A DNA stretch of 7,095 bases from Rhodobacteraceae bacterium UBA996 (lineage in GTDB: Bacteria > Pseudomonadota > Alphaproteobacteria > Rhodobacterales > Rhodobacteraceae). Both the position numbers and the translations under genes were made by a program. This document shows positions 1 through 6,736 of the stretch, one piece after another. The stretch's first letter is position 1, and each line of letters opens with the position of its first letter. The stretch covers positions 1 to 7,095 of the forward strand of contig DBBA01000256.1 in NCBI GenBank assembly GCA_002291955.1, in the 5' to 3' direction. The notes under the pieces were generated by a model. It was given only the letters and a program-made list of their open reading frames with translations. It did no database searches and was not told the DNA's origin.

Positions 1-642
1 CACCAGCGCCTCGGCCTCGGCCTGCGCGGCCGCCCAGGGCCCCCCGGCCTTGGCCTTGCCCTTCGACGTGGCCAGCCGATCCAGCGCCTCGGCCACCCGG
101 TCGCGCACCGCATCCATCCGGCGCCCGCCGGTCATCGCGTCGATCTCGCCCGCGACCGACGACAGCAGGTCGCGCCGGGCCAGCAGGTCGCGCTCCCGCT
201 CCTTCTTGTCCTCGGGCTCCAGCCCCAGAAGCCCCTGCCGCACCCACAACAGGCCGGTCGGCCCGGCCAGATCGCCGCCGGTCAGCCGGTCGATCCAGGC
301 TTCGGCCTCGTCCTCCTGCGCGACCAGGCGACCGGCGGCATCGGTCACCCGGGCGGTCGGCCGCGCCAGCCAGCGCTTGGCGATGCGGAAGCGGTCGCCC
401 GCGACCTCGACCTCGACCGCCACCTCGGGCGCACCGCCCGCATGGGGCTGCAACCCCGTCACCCGCGCGTTCCGGCTGCGGTGGCGCTCAAAGAACACGG
501 CCTGAAGCGCATCAAAGAACGTGGACTTGCCGAATTCGTTCGGCGCCGACAGGACCGAGATCCCGTCGCCGATCCCCGCCAGCACCGCGCGGCGGCCCGC
601 AAAGCGCCGCACGTTCGCAAGCTCGATCGCGCGCAGCCTCAT
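1..642 (-). CDS. SbcC/Rad50-type AAA ATPase, YhaN-like (N-terminal 214 residues, 3' end outside window)
   Basis: Partial gene; only its first 214 codons are here, and the frame stays open to the left edge. The protein should be the ATPase partner of the adjacent nuclease, using ATP binding to clamp DNA ends as Rad50/SbcC proteins do. Seen: an N-terminal beta strand (MRLRAIELANVRRF), then a Walker A loop at residues 33-41 (APNEFGKST, with Ala in place of the usual first Gly), and a Q-loop-like WVRQG at 134-138. A charged helical stretch (EPEDKKERERDLLARRDLL, about 142-160) begins what is expected to be the long coiled coil. Walker B and the signature motif would lie in the missing C-terminal part. 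The ATG overlaps the stop of the upstream nuclease gene as ATGA, with a GAGG seven bases before it, so the two are translationally coupled. It could be a general SbcC rather than a YhaN orthologue; the pairing and Walker A form favour YhaN. Confidence 0.87.
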   Translation of the reverse strand, partial: MRLRAIELANVRRFAGRRAVLAGIGDGISVLSAPNEFGKSTFFDALQAVFFERHRSRNARVTGLQPHAGGAPEVAVEVEVAGDRFRIAKRWLARPTARVTDAAGRLVAQEDEAEAWIDRLTGGDLAGPTGLLWVRQGLLGLEPEDKKERERDLLARRDLLSSVAGEIDAMTGGRRMDAVRDRVAEALDRLATSKGKAKAGGPWAAAQAEAEALV

Positions 643-1787
643 CCGCCGGCCTCGCCCGCGGCGTCCGTCGCAAAGCCGTACAGCCGCGCCAGCGCCGCTG
701 CCGCAACCGCACGCCCCTCGGTCCCGAGGGTCGGATCGCGCGACTCTGCCAGCAACACCTCGGCCGCCTGCCGCAAGGCGCCGCCCCGGTCGATCCGGTC
801 CAGATCGTCGGGCCGGGCGTCGATCCCCAGCCCCGACAGGTCGGCCGCCAGGAACCCGAATTCGGGCGCCACCCGGTCCACCGCCGCGTCCAGCGCGGCC
901 CGGGGTTCCAGGGCCAGCCGCCCCGTCACGCGCAGTCGTACCAGATGGTCGCGCTGCCGGGCCGTCGGCAGGGCCGCCGCCAGCCGCGCGGGCGCGTCCT
1001 CGCCCGGCAGCAGGTCCAGCCGCAGGTCCAGCCAGCGGAACTGCCCGGTCACCACCGGCACCACCTGCGGCGGGGCGCCGGGTGCGGCCAGCGTCACCAC
1101 CAGCGCGGCCCCGGGCGCATCATGCTTGAAGGCGTCGGGTTCCGGCGTGCCGGCATACCAGGTGGCCGGCCCCACGCGCATCTGCCCGTGCCAGTCGCCC
1201 AGGCCCAGGTAATCCAGCCCCGACCGCGCCGCCCGGTCGGGCGGGATCACCCCGGGCGACCCTTCCTCGCCCGCGAAACCGGCCCCCGCGAAATCGGTGA
1301 TCGCCCCATGCCCCAGCCCGATGCGCAGCGCGCCGTCGGGTGTCGGCGCCGCCATGGCTTCGGTCAGGTCGCGCCCCGGGCGGCGTTGCGTGCAGGGCGC
1401 AGGCAGCAGCCACACGCCGGGGACCAGCGCCACCGGCGCCTCGGACGCCACCACCGCCACGTTGCCCGGCCCGTCCGCCGCCACCCGCCGCCACAGCTCG
1501 GTCGCGGCCAGGCTGTCGTGGTTGCCGGGCAGCAGCACCCAGGTCAGGTCACTCGCGTCGGCCATCGCGCGCAGGGCCTGACGCAGCGTCTCGGGCGAGG
1601 GCGTCTCGGCATCGAAGGTATCGCCCGCGACCAGCACATGCGCCGCCGCCTGCGCCCGCGCCGCGTCGGCCAGCCGGTGCAGCACGCCGTGCCGCGCCTC
1701 GCGCAGTCGATGGCGCAAGGCATCAGGGTAGCCGCCAAAGGGCTTGCCCAGATGCAGGTCGGACGTGTGCAGGAACCGGAATGTCAT
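639..1787 (-). CDS. SbcD/Mre11-type metallophosphoesterase, DNA repair exonuclease family (YhaO-like)
   Basis: Complete 382-residue calcineurin-like metallophosphoesterase, expected to be a metal-dependent nuclease acting on DNA ends together with the ATPase encoded immediately downstream. Motifs in order: SDLHLG (D10, H12), VAGDTFD (D56), LPGNHD (N89, catalytic H90), LGHGA (H160) and LGLGDWHG (D198, H200). These match the five phosphoesterase motifs of Mre11/SbcD, except that the last motif is normally GHxH and here reads GDWH, so an Asp stands where the family has a metal-binding His. The C-terminal third (about 220-382) is an Ala/Leu-rich accessory region without a motif I recognise, as expected for the DNA-binding or ATPase-contact part. 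No signal peptide, hence cytoplasmic. Its stop overlaps the next start by four bases. Start: ATG after a G-rich stretch (GGGGCGGG) about seven bases upstream. The general assignment is firm; the YhaO subgroup is inferred from the pairing and the sequence style. Confidence 0.9.
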   Translation of the reverse strand: MTFRFLHTSDLHLGKPFGGYPDALRHRLREARHGVLHRLADAARAQAAAHVLVAGDTFDAETPSPETLRQALRAMADASDLTWVLLPGNHDSLAATELWRRVAADGPGNVAVVASEAPVALVPGVWLLPAPCTQRRPGRDLTEAMAAPTPDGALRIGLGHGAITDFAGAGFAGEEGSPGVIPPDRAARSGLDYLGLGDWHGQMRVGPATWYAGTPEPDAFKHDAPGAALVVTLAAPGAPPQVVPVVTGQFRWLDLRLDLLPGEDAPARLAAALPTARQRDHLVRLRVTGRLALEPRAALDAAVDRVAPEFGFLAADLSGLGIDARPDDLDRIDRGGALRQAAEVLLAESRDPTLGTEGRAVAAAALARLYGFATDAAGEAGG

Positions 1788-1802
1788 GGCGATACCCGCC
1801 CC

Positions 1803-1831
1803 ATCTGACGGCGCGCGGGGGGCCGGGTCAA
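1803..1831 (-). promoter_or_regulatory. Candidate weak promoter for the nuclease-ATPase pair
   Basis: In the 57-bp gap between the carbonic anhydrase stop and the nuclease start, the minus strand carries TTGACC (1831-1826), a 17-bp spacer and TCAGAT (1808-1803). The -35 matches TTGACA at five of six positions; the -10 matches TATAAT at only three. The predicted transcript would start only about eight bases before the nuclease ATG, nearly leaderless. It could supplement read-through from the carbonic anhydrase promoter, or be chance. Confidence 0.3.
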
Positions 1832-1844
1832 CCGCCCCTCGCGG

Positions 1845-2564
1845 TCACACGGGGACGAACCGTCCCAGCGCCGGATCGTACTGCTCGAGGCCCCCCTCGC
1901 CGATGTCGGTCCACAGGCCGTGCAGCGTCAGCCGGTCGGCCTCGACCTCGGCGCGCACGAAGGGAAACGTCATCAGGTTGCCCAGCGACACCAGCACCGC
2001 CTCGCGCTCCAGCGCCGCGATCTGCGCCGCGCGGTCGCCCTTGTCCTTCACCCGCTCGTAGCCGGGCCGCAGGATGTCCATCCACCGCCCGACAAAGCTC
2101 GACGCCTGTTCCAGGTCGGGCGCCGCCCCCGCGCACATGTCATGGCACCCCTGCACGCCACCGCAGCTGGAATGGCCCACCACGATGATATGCGCCACAT
2201 GCAGCGCCCGGACGGCATATTCCACCGCGGCGGACGTGCCATGCGCCTCGCCGTCCGGGGAATAGGCGGGCACAAGATTGGCCACGTTGCGGTGGATGAA
2301 GAACTCGCCCGTGTCCGCGCCGAAGATCGACGTCACATGCACCCGCGAATCGCAGCACGAGATCACCATGGCCCGCGGATGCTGCCCGTCCGCCGCCAGC
2401 CTGCGGTACCAGGCGCGGTTCTCGGCATGGGTCGTCGCGCGCCAGCCGTGATAGCGGCTGACCAGATAGGCGGGCAGCGGGCGGCAGGGCAGCGCGGCCG
2501 GTGGCGGCACGCCCGGAGAGGCGTCCCGGGACGCATGGGGAGATGGGTCGCGGTCCGTCGGCAT
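1845..2564 (-). CDS. Beta-class carbonic anhydrase
   Basis: 239-residue zinc enzyme interconverting CO2 and bicarbonate, expected in the cytoplasm (no signal peptide). Seen: CCDSR at 70-74, giving zinc ligand C71 and the D72/R74 dyad; FFIHRNVANLVP at 88-99; and GHSSCGG at 130-136, giving ligands H131 and C134. GCHDMC follows at 139-144. These are all the hallmark residues of the beta family, so the enzyme looks intact. The first 30 or so residues are proline-rich and low in complexity, probably a disordered leader. The frame continues far upstream, but the ATG at 2564 is chosen because a strong GGAGG lies four bases before it, and a longer form would run back through the divergent promoter and antisense to the neighbouring gene. 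Transcription probably starts at the TATAAT element 53 bp upstream of the ATG. In many proteobacteria such enzymes supply bicarbonate for carboxylation reactions; nothing here ties it to CO2 fixation or to the repair genes downstream. Confidence 0.95.
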   Translation of the reverse strand: MPTDRDPSPHASRDASPGVPPPAALPCRPLPAYLVSRYHGWRATTHAENRAWYRRLAADGQHPRAMVISCCDSRVHVTSIFGADTGEFFIHRNVANLVPAYSPDGEAHGTSAAVEYAVRALHVAHIIVVGHSSCGGVQGCHDMCAGAAPDLEQASSFVGRWMDILRPGYERVKDKGDRAAQIAALEREAVLVSLGNLMTFPFVRAEVEADRLTLHGLWTDIGEGGLEQYDPALGRFVPV

Positions 2565-2568
2565 CTTT

Positions 2569-2573
2569 CCTCC
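2569..2573 (-). promoter_or_regulatory. Shine-Dalgarno site deciding the carbonic anhydrase start
   Basis: Read on the minus strand, GGAGG followed by AAAG precedes the ATG at 2564. The spacing is short (four bases), but the match to the anti-SD core is the best in the window. It supports the 239-residue form over the in-frame 415-codon extension that would begin at 3092. Confidence 0.7.
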
Positions 2574-2616
2574 GGTGCGGGCAGCATGTCGGCGGGATAC
2601 CGCCATGCCTCGGCAA

Positions 2617-2646
2617 ATTATAGGCTTTCCTGCAAGGATATCTTCA
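2617..2646 (-). promoter_or_regulatory. Candidate promoter of the carbonic anhydrase gene
   Basis: The minus strand carries a perfect TATAAT (2622-2617) inside the most AT-rich patch of the window. A weak -35 candidate TGAAGA lies 18 bp upstream (2646-2641). The start point would fall near 2610, leaving a leader of about 45 bases that includes the GGAGG site. The weak -35 may mean that transcription depends on an activator or on an alternative sigma factor; the overlapping inverted repeat at 2629-2648 fits that idea but does not prove it. Confidence 0.5.
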
Positions 2647-2648
2647 GG
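2629..2648. repeat. Imperfect inverted repeat in the divergent intergenic region
   Basis: A 20-bp imperfect palindrome with arms CCTG(C)AAG(G)AT and ATCTTCAGG; each bracketed base in the left arm is unpaired with the right arm. It overlaps the predicted -35 position of the carbonic anhydrase promoter and lies between two divergent genes, which is a typical operator position. It could equally be chance; no regulator gene in the window points to it except, distantly, the PaiB-like protein. Confidence 0.3.
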
Positions 2649-2702
2649 CGGCCATGCCATGCTGCGGCGCAACAACAGAAAACGCGCGACCCGTAGCCAC
2701 CG

Positions 2703-3089
2703 ATGCCCGATTCCCTGCCGCTTCCCCTCCTGCACCGGGAGCAGCCCGCGATTGACCGCGACCGGCTGCGGCGCATCTATGCCGATCTCGGTGCCCATGC
2801 CGCCGACCGGGTGATCGGCCGCGCGATGGAAGACCTCGCGATCCGCCTCGCCCGCACCGAACGCGCCCGCCGCGATGGCGACCTCCGCCGCCTGTCGCGC
2901 GAGGCGAAGGGCACCGCCGCCGTGGCCGAGGAGCTGGGGATGACCCAGGTCGCCCGCATCGCCCGCGACCTCGCCTCGGTCGCCGGGACGCCCGATGCCA
3001 CCGCCATTTCCGCCGTCTCTGCCCGGCTGGAACGCATGGGCGAACTCTGCCTCGCCGCCATATGGGAGGCGGAGGGGCTCTCGCTCTGA
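2703..3089 (+). CDS. Small helical Hpt-like protein lacking the phospho-accepting histidine
   Basis: 128-residue protein, rich in Ala, Arg, Leu and Glu, predicted to be almost wholly helical after a short proline-containing leader. The centre, LSREAKGTAAVAEELGM at 64-80, resembles the Hpt signature (HxxKG followed by a small-residue helix and LG), and the length and helix layout suit a four-helix Hpt bundle. The Lys-Gly is K69-G70, but the residue three before the Lys, where the phosphorylated His belongs, is R66. It could therefore not relay phosphate in the usual way; it may bind a receiver domain or kinase without transfer, or only share the fold. The start is well constrained: an in-frame TAG lies nine bases before the ATG and the next in-frame ATG is at codon 42. 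No clear Shine-Dalgarno is visible. It stands alone between divergent and downstream promoters. The Hpt relationship is a judgement from pattern; treat it as hypothetical protein otherwise. Confidence 0.72.
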   Translation: MPDSLPLPLLHREQPAIDRDRLRRIYADLGAHAADRVIGRAMEDLAIRLARTERARRDGDLRRLSREAKGTAAVAEELGMTQVARIARDLASVAGTPDATAISAVSARLERMGELCLAAIWEAEGLSL

Positions 3090-3113
3090 CATCCCCGCCG
3101 CTGCGGGCAGCCC

Positions 3114-3141
3114 TTGCGGGTGCCGGACACCGGGCTAGGGT
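3114..3141 (+). promoter_or_regulatory. Promoter of the M17 aminopeptidase operon
   Basis: TTGCGG (3114-3119), a 16-bp spacer and TAGGGT (3136-3141). The -10 hexamer and the region around it (CCGGAC...TAGGGTCG, 3123-3145) are nearly repeated in front of the glutathione S-transferase gene, and the distance from -10 to ATG is the same within one base (25 versus 26). The recurrence is the main reason for the call, since each hexamer alone is only a moderate match. Confidence 0.6.
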
Positions 3142-3156
3142 CGGCGCACCCGAACC

Positions 3157-3160
3157 GGAG
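3157..3160 (+). promoter_or_regulatory. Shine-Dalgarno site deciding the M17 aminopeptidase start
   Basis: GGAG lies six bases before the ATG at 3167 and downstream of the TAGGGT promoter. It supports that start over the in-frame ATG at 3062, which lies inside the preceding gene and upstream of the promoter, and over the later ATG at 3209, which has no such site. Confidence 0.6.
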
Positions 3161-3166
3161 CGTCCG

Positions 3167-4590
<1,424 letters not shown>

Positions 4591-4594
<4 letters not shown>

Positions 4595-5406
4595 CAGACC
4601 GGCGGCTTGTCCCCGCCAACGGCCGCGTGGCCGCCGCCCGCCTGATCGGGCAGGTGGTGGCCGACCGTTTCAGCGAAGGCACCGCGCAGACCGTCGCGGT
4701 GCCCGTCGCCGACCTGCTGGCCGCCCCGGACGGCGCGCGCGACCGGCAGCTTGTGTATGGCGAGGGCATCATCACCTATGACACCCGCGACGGCTGGGCC
4801 TTTGTCGAAGCGCGGCGCGACGGCTACGTGGGCTATGTCGCGGCAAGCGCCCTGCGCGACCACGTGCAGGCCACCCACGCCGTCAGCGTGCCCGCCAGCC
4901 ACCTCTACCCTGCCCCCGACATCAAGCGGACCGAGGCGCTGCGCCTGTCCTTCGGATCGCGGGTGCGGATCGTGTCGGCGGCGGGGAACTTCTTCGAGAC
5001 GGAACAGGGTCTGTTCCTGCCCAAACCCCATGTCCGCCCCGCCAACCGCCCCTTCGCCGATCCGGCCACCGCGGCGCAGCTTCTGTTCGGGGTGCCGTAT
5101 CTTTGGGGCGGGAATAGCGTCTGGGGCATCGACTGTTCCGGCCTCGTGCAGGCGGCGCTGCTGGCGGCGGGCTTCGCCTGTCCCGGCGACAGCGACCTGC
5201 AGGCGGCAGGCGCAGGGCAACCGCTGGACCCGTCGGCGCCCATGCAGCGCGGTGATCTGGTGTTCTGGCCCGGCCATGTGGCCATGGCGGTGGACGGCGA
5301 CACGCTGATCCACGCGAACGCCCACCACATGGCCGTCGCCTACGAACCCCTCGCCGCCGCAACCGCCCGCATCGGCACACCGACCACCCGCCGCCGCCCC
5401 GGATAG
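4591..5406 (+). CDS. NlpC/P60 family cysteine peptidase with SH3-like N-terminus, cytoplasmic
   Basis: 271-residue peptidase of the family that cuts gamma-D-glutamyl bonds in cell-wall peptides. Residues 25-150 look like two bacterial SH3-type units (for example VPVADLLAAPDGARDRQLVYGE and SVPASHLYPAPD regions, each followed by strand-rich sequence), as in the YkfC group. The catalytic domain (about 155-271) has VPYLWGG, then GIDCSGL with nucleophile C182, RGDLVFW, PGHVAMAV with H229, and LIHANAHH with H241 as third residue. Spacing C-47-H-12-H fits the Cys-His-His triad of YkfC-like enzymes. No signal peptide or membrane segment is visible, so it likely works inside the cell on imported or recycled muropeptides rather than on the wall. 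It begins with GTG overlapping the aminopeptidase stop; no separate ribosome site is seen, consistent with translational coupling. The next gene starts four bases after its stop. Substrate is inferred from the family. Confidence 0.92.
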
Positions 5407-5410
5407 CCCC

Positions 5411-6022
5411 ATGCACCCCAATCCCGCCTTCCGCCGCACCGCGCGCGACCGCAACCTGGCCTTCGCCCGCGATCGCGGTTTCGGCATCCTCGCCGTCAAC
5501 GCCCCCGACGGGCCGCTGATCTCGCACATCCCGTTCCTGCTGGACGACGCGGGGACCGAGGTCGAACTGCACCTCGTCCGGTCGAACCCCATCGCGGTCG
5601 CGGCAGCAACAGACCCTGTTCCAGCCGTTCTGGCCGTGTCGGGGCCGGATGGCTACATCTCGCCCGACTGGTACGGCGTGCCGGATCAGGTGCCGACCTG
5701 GAACTACGTCGCCGTCCACCTGCGCGGGCATCTGGAACCGGTGGACCCGGCCGACATGCACGCCACCCTCGACCGCCTGTCCGCGGCGTTCGAGGCGCGG
5801 CTGGCCCCGAAACGCCCCTGGACCAGCGCCAAGATGGCGCCGGGCACGATGGACCGGATGATGCGGCAGATCCTGCCGTTCCGGCTGCGGATCGCGTCCG
5901 TGGACGGCACCTGGAAGCTGAACCAGAACAAGCCCGACGCAGCCCGGTTGGGCGCGGCCGGGGCCGTCGCTGACCCCGCCCTTGCCGCGCTGATGCGCGA
6001 CCCGCCCCCGGTTGCGGACTAG
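5411..6022 (+). CDS. PaiB-family FMN-binding split-barrel protein
   Basis: 203-residue protein of the PaiB family, usually labelled FMN-binding negative transcriptional regulator. Family marks seen in order: an N-terminal MHPNPAF start, DGPLISHIPFLL at 33-44, HLVRSNP at 54-60, GPDGYISPDWY at 78-88, VPTWNYVAVHLRG at 94-106, PW at 136-137, and the C-terminal WKLNQNK at 168-174 (family form KLSQN). Length is normal and no key block is missing. The fold is a flavin-reductase-like split barrel, and I see no helix-turn-helix, so direct DNA binding cannot be read from it; the regulator name comes from the Bacillus paiB locus, where it affects protease and sporulation genes. It sits four bases after the NlpC/P60 stop and is probably the last gene of the peptidase operon. 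The start lacks a Shine-Dalgarno site, fitting coupled translation. Confidence 0.92.
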   Translation: MHPNPAFRRTARDRNLAFARDRGFGILAVNAPDGPLISHIPFLLDDAGTEVELHLVRSNPIAVAAATDPVPAVLAVSGPDGYISPDWYGVPDQVPTWNYVAVHLRGHLEPVDPADMHATLDRLSAAFEARLAPKRPWTSAKMAPGTMDRMMRQILPFRLRIASVDGTWKLNQNKPDAARLGAAGAVADPALAALMRDPPPVAD

Positions 6023-6025
6023 CCC

Positions 6026-6096
6026 GGACAGCGCCCGGCAGGGTCGCCGACCAAGCCGCCGCATGGACAGCGTCCGGACCCGGGCCTAGGGTCGCC
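6026..6096 (+). repeat. Imperfect short direct repeat upstream of the glutathione S-transferase gene
   Basis: Two blocks occur twice in the same order. GGACAGCGCCCGG (6026-6038) recurs as GGACAGCGTCCGG (6065-6077), and AGGGTCGCC (6040-6048) recurs exactly at 6088-6096. The blocks are one base apart in the first copy and ten bases apart in the second, so only the second has a promoter-like spacing. The rest of the 96-bp gap between paiB-like and GST genes holds no other feature I can support. Confidence 0.6.
6064..6092 (+). promoter_or_regulatory. Promoter of the glutathione S-transferase and exporter genes
   Basis: TGGACA (6064-6069), five of six to the -35 consensus, a 17-bp spacer and TAGGGT (6087-6092). 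The spacer contains the palindromes GTCCGGAC (6072-6079) and CCCGGG (6079-6084). A start near 6099 would leave a leader of about 20 bases ending with the GAGGAG ribosome site at 6107-6112. The spacer and -10 region closely match the promoter at 3114-3141. Confidence 0.65.
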
Positions 6097-6118
6097 CCCA
6101 GCGCACGAGGAGCCGGAC

Positions 6119-6727
6119 ATGCGCCTGTTTCACAGCCCCACCTCGCCCTTTGTCCGCAAGGTCATGGTCGTCCTGCACGAGACCGGCCAGCTTGGTGACG
6201 TCACGCTGGTGCCCGCCGCCGGAACCGCGGTGGCGCCCGGCACCATGCCGCTGTCGCTGAACCCGCTGGGCAAGATTCCCGCGCTGGAACGCGCGGACGG
6301 ACCGGCGCTCTATGACAGCCGGGTGATCTGCCGCTACCTGTCCGACCGCGCCGGTGCGGCGCTGTATCCGCCCGGCGCGCGCCAGTGGGACACCCTGACG
6401 CTCGAGGCCACCGGCGACGGCATCATGGATGCCAGCGTCCTGATGGTCTACGAAGCGCGCGTCCGCCCCGAGGCGTTCCGCTCCTCCGACTGGGTCGAGG
6501 GGCAGTGGGCCAAGATCGACCGCGCCCTGGGCGTGCTGGAAAACCGCTGGATGAGCCACCTGCTCGGTCCCCTCGACATCGGCCAGATCGCGGTCGCCTG
6601 CGCGCTCGGCCACCTCGACTTCCGCCACGGCGCGCGCAACTGGCGCCTGGGGCGCGGCGCGCTCGACGACTGGTTCGCCGCCTTCTCGGCACGGCCCGCG
6701 ATGACAGCGACCGCCCCCGTCGGCTGA
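6119..6727 (+). CDS. Glutathione S-transferase family protein, YibF-like
   Basis: 202-residue cytosolic protein with the two-domain glutathione transferase layout. The thioredoxin-like N-terminal domain (1-80) has SPTSPFVRKV at 6-15, with S9 the likely residue contacting glutathione sulfur, NPLGKIPAL at 48-56 with the cis-proline P54, and YDSRVI at 65-70 with the D66-S67 pair that holds the gamma-glutamyl group. The helical C-terminal domain includes GDGIMDA at 99-105 and LDIGQIAVACALGHLDFRHGA at about 152-172. TSPFVRK, GIMDA and the IAVACALGxLDFR stretch match E. coli YibF as I remember it, so it belongs to that subgroup, whose physiological substrate is not settled. It starts with ATG six bases after GAGGAG and directly follows its own promoter. 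The exporter gene begins nine bases after its stop, suggesting co-transcription; a shared detoxification role is only a guess. Confidence 0.93.
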   Translation: MRLFHSPTSPFVRKVMVVLHETGQLGDVTLVPAAGTAVAPGTMPLSLNPLGKIPALERADGPALYDSRVICRYLSDRAGAALYPPGARQWDTLTLEATGDGIMDASVLMVYEARVRPEAFRSSDWVEGQWAKIDRALGVLENRWMSHLLGPLDIGQIAVACALGHLDFRHGARNWRLGRGALDDWFAAFSARPAMTATAPVG

Positions 6728-6736
6728 CCGCGCGCC

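Noticed and set aside
442..1808. Plus-strand open frames of 200-290 codons across the nuclease gene
   Set aside because: They are Arg/Pro/Ala-rich antisense shadows of the phosphoesterase gene, with no recognisable motif or ribosome site.
1..2564. Nuclease-ATPase pair as part of an anti-phage defence island
   Set aside because: SbcCD/YhaON-type pairs are widespread housekeeping repair genes, and no defence, mobile or integrase gene accompanies them here.
2639..2644. TATCTT as a plus-strand -10 for the Hpt-like gene
   Set aside because: Four of six matches, but no acceptable -35 at 16-18 bp upstream; I could not support a promoter for this gene.
3094..3107. Hairpin CCCGC-CGCT-GCGGG just after the Hpt-like gene as a terminator
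   Set aside because: The stem is only five base pairs, there is no T-run after it, and such short GC hairpins are expected by chance at this composition.
6042..6052. Hairpin GGTC-GCC-GACC after the paiB-like gene as a terminator
   Set aside because: Four-base stem with a three-base loop and no T-tract; too weak to support, and it overlaps the repeated AGGGTCGCC block.
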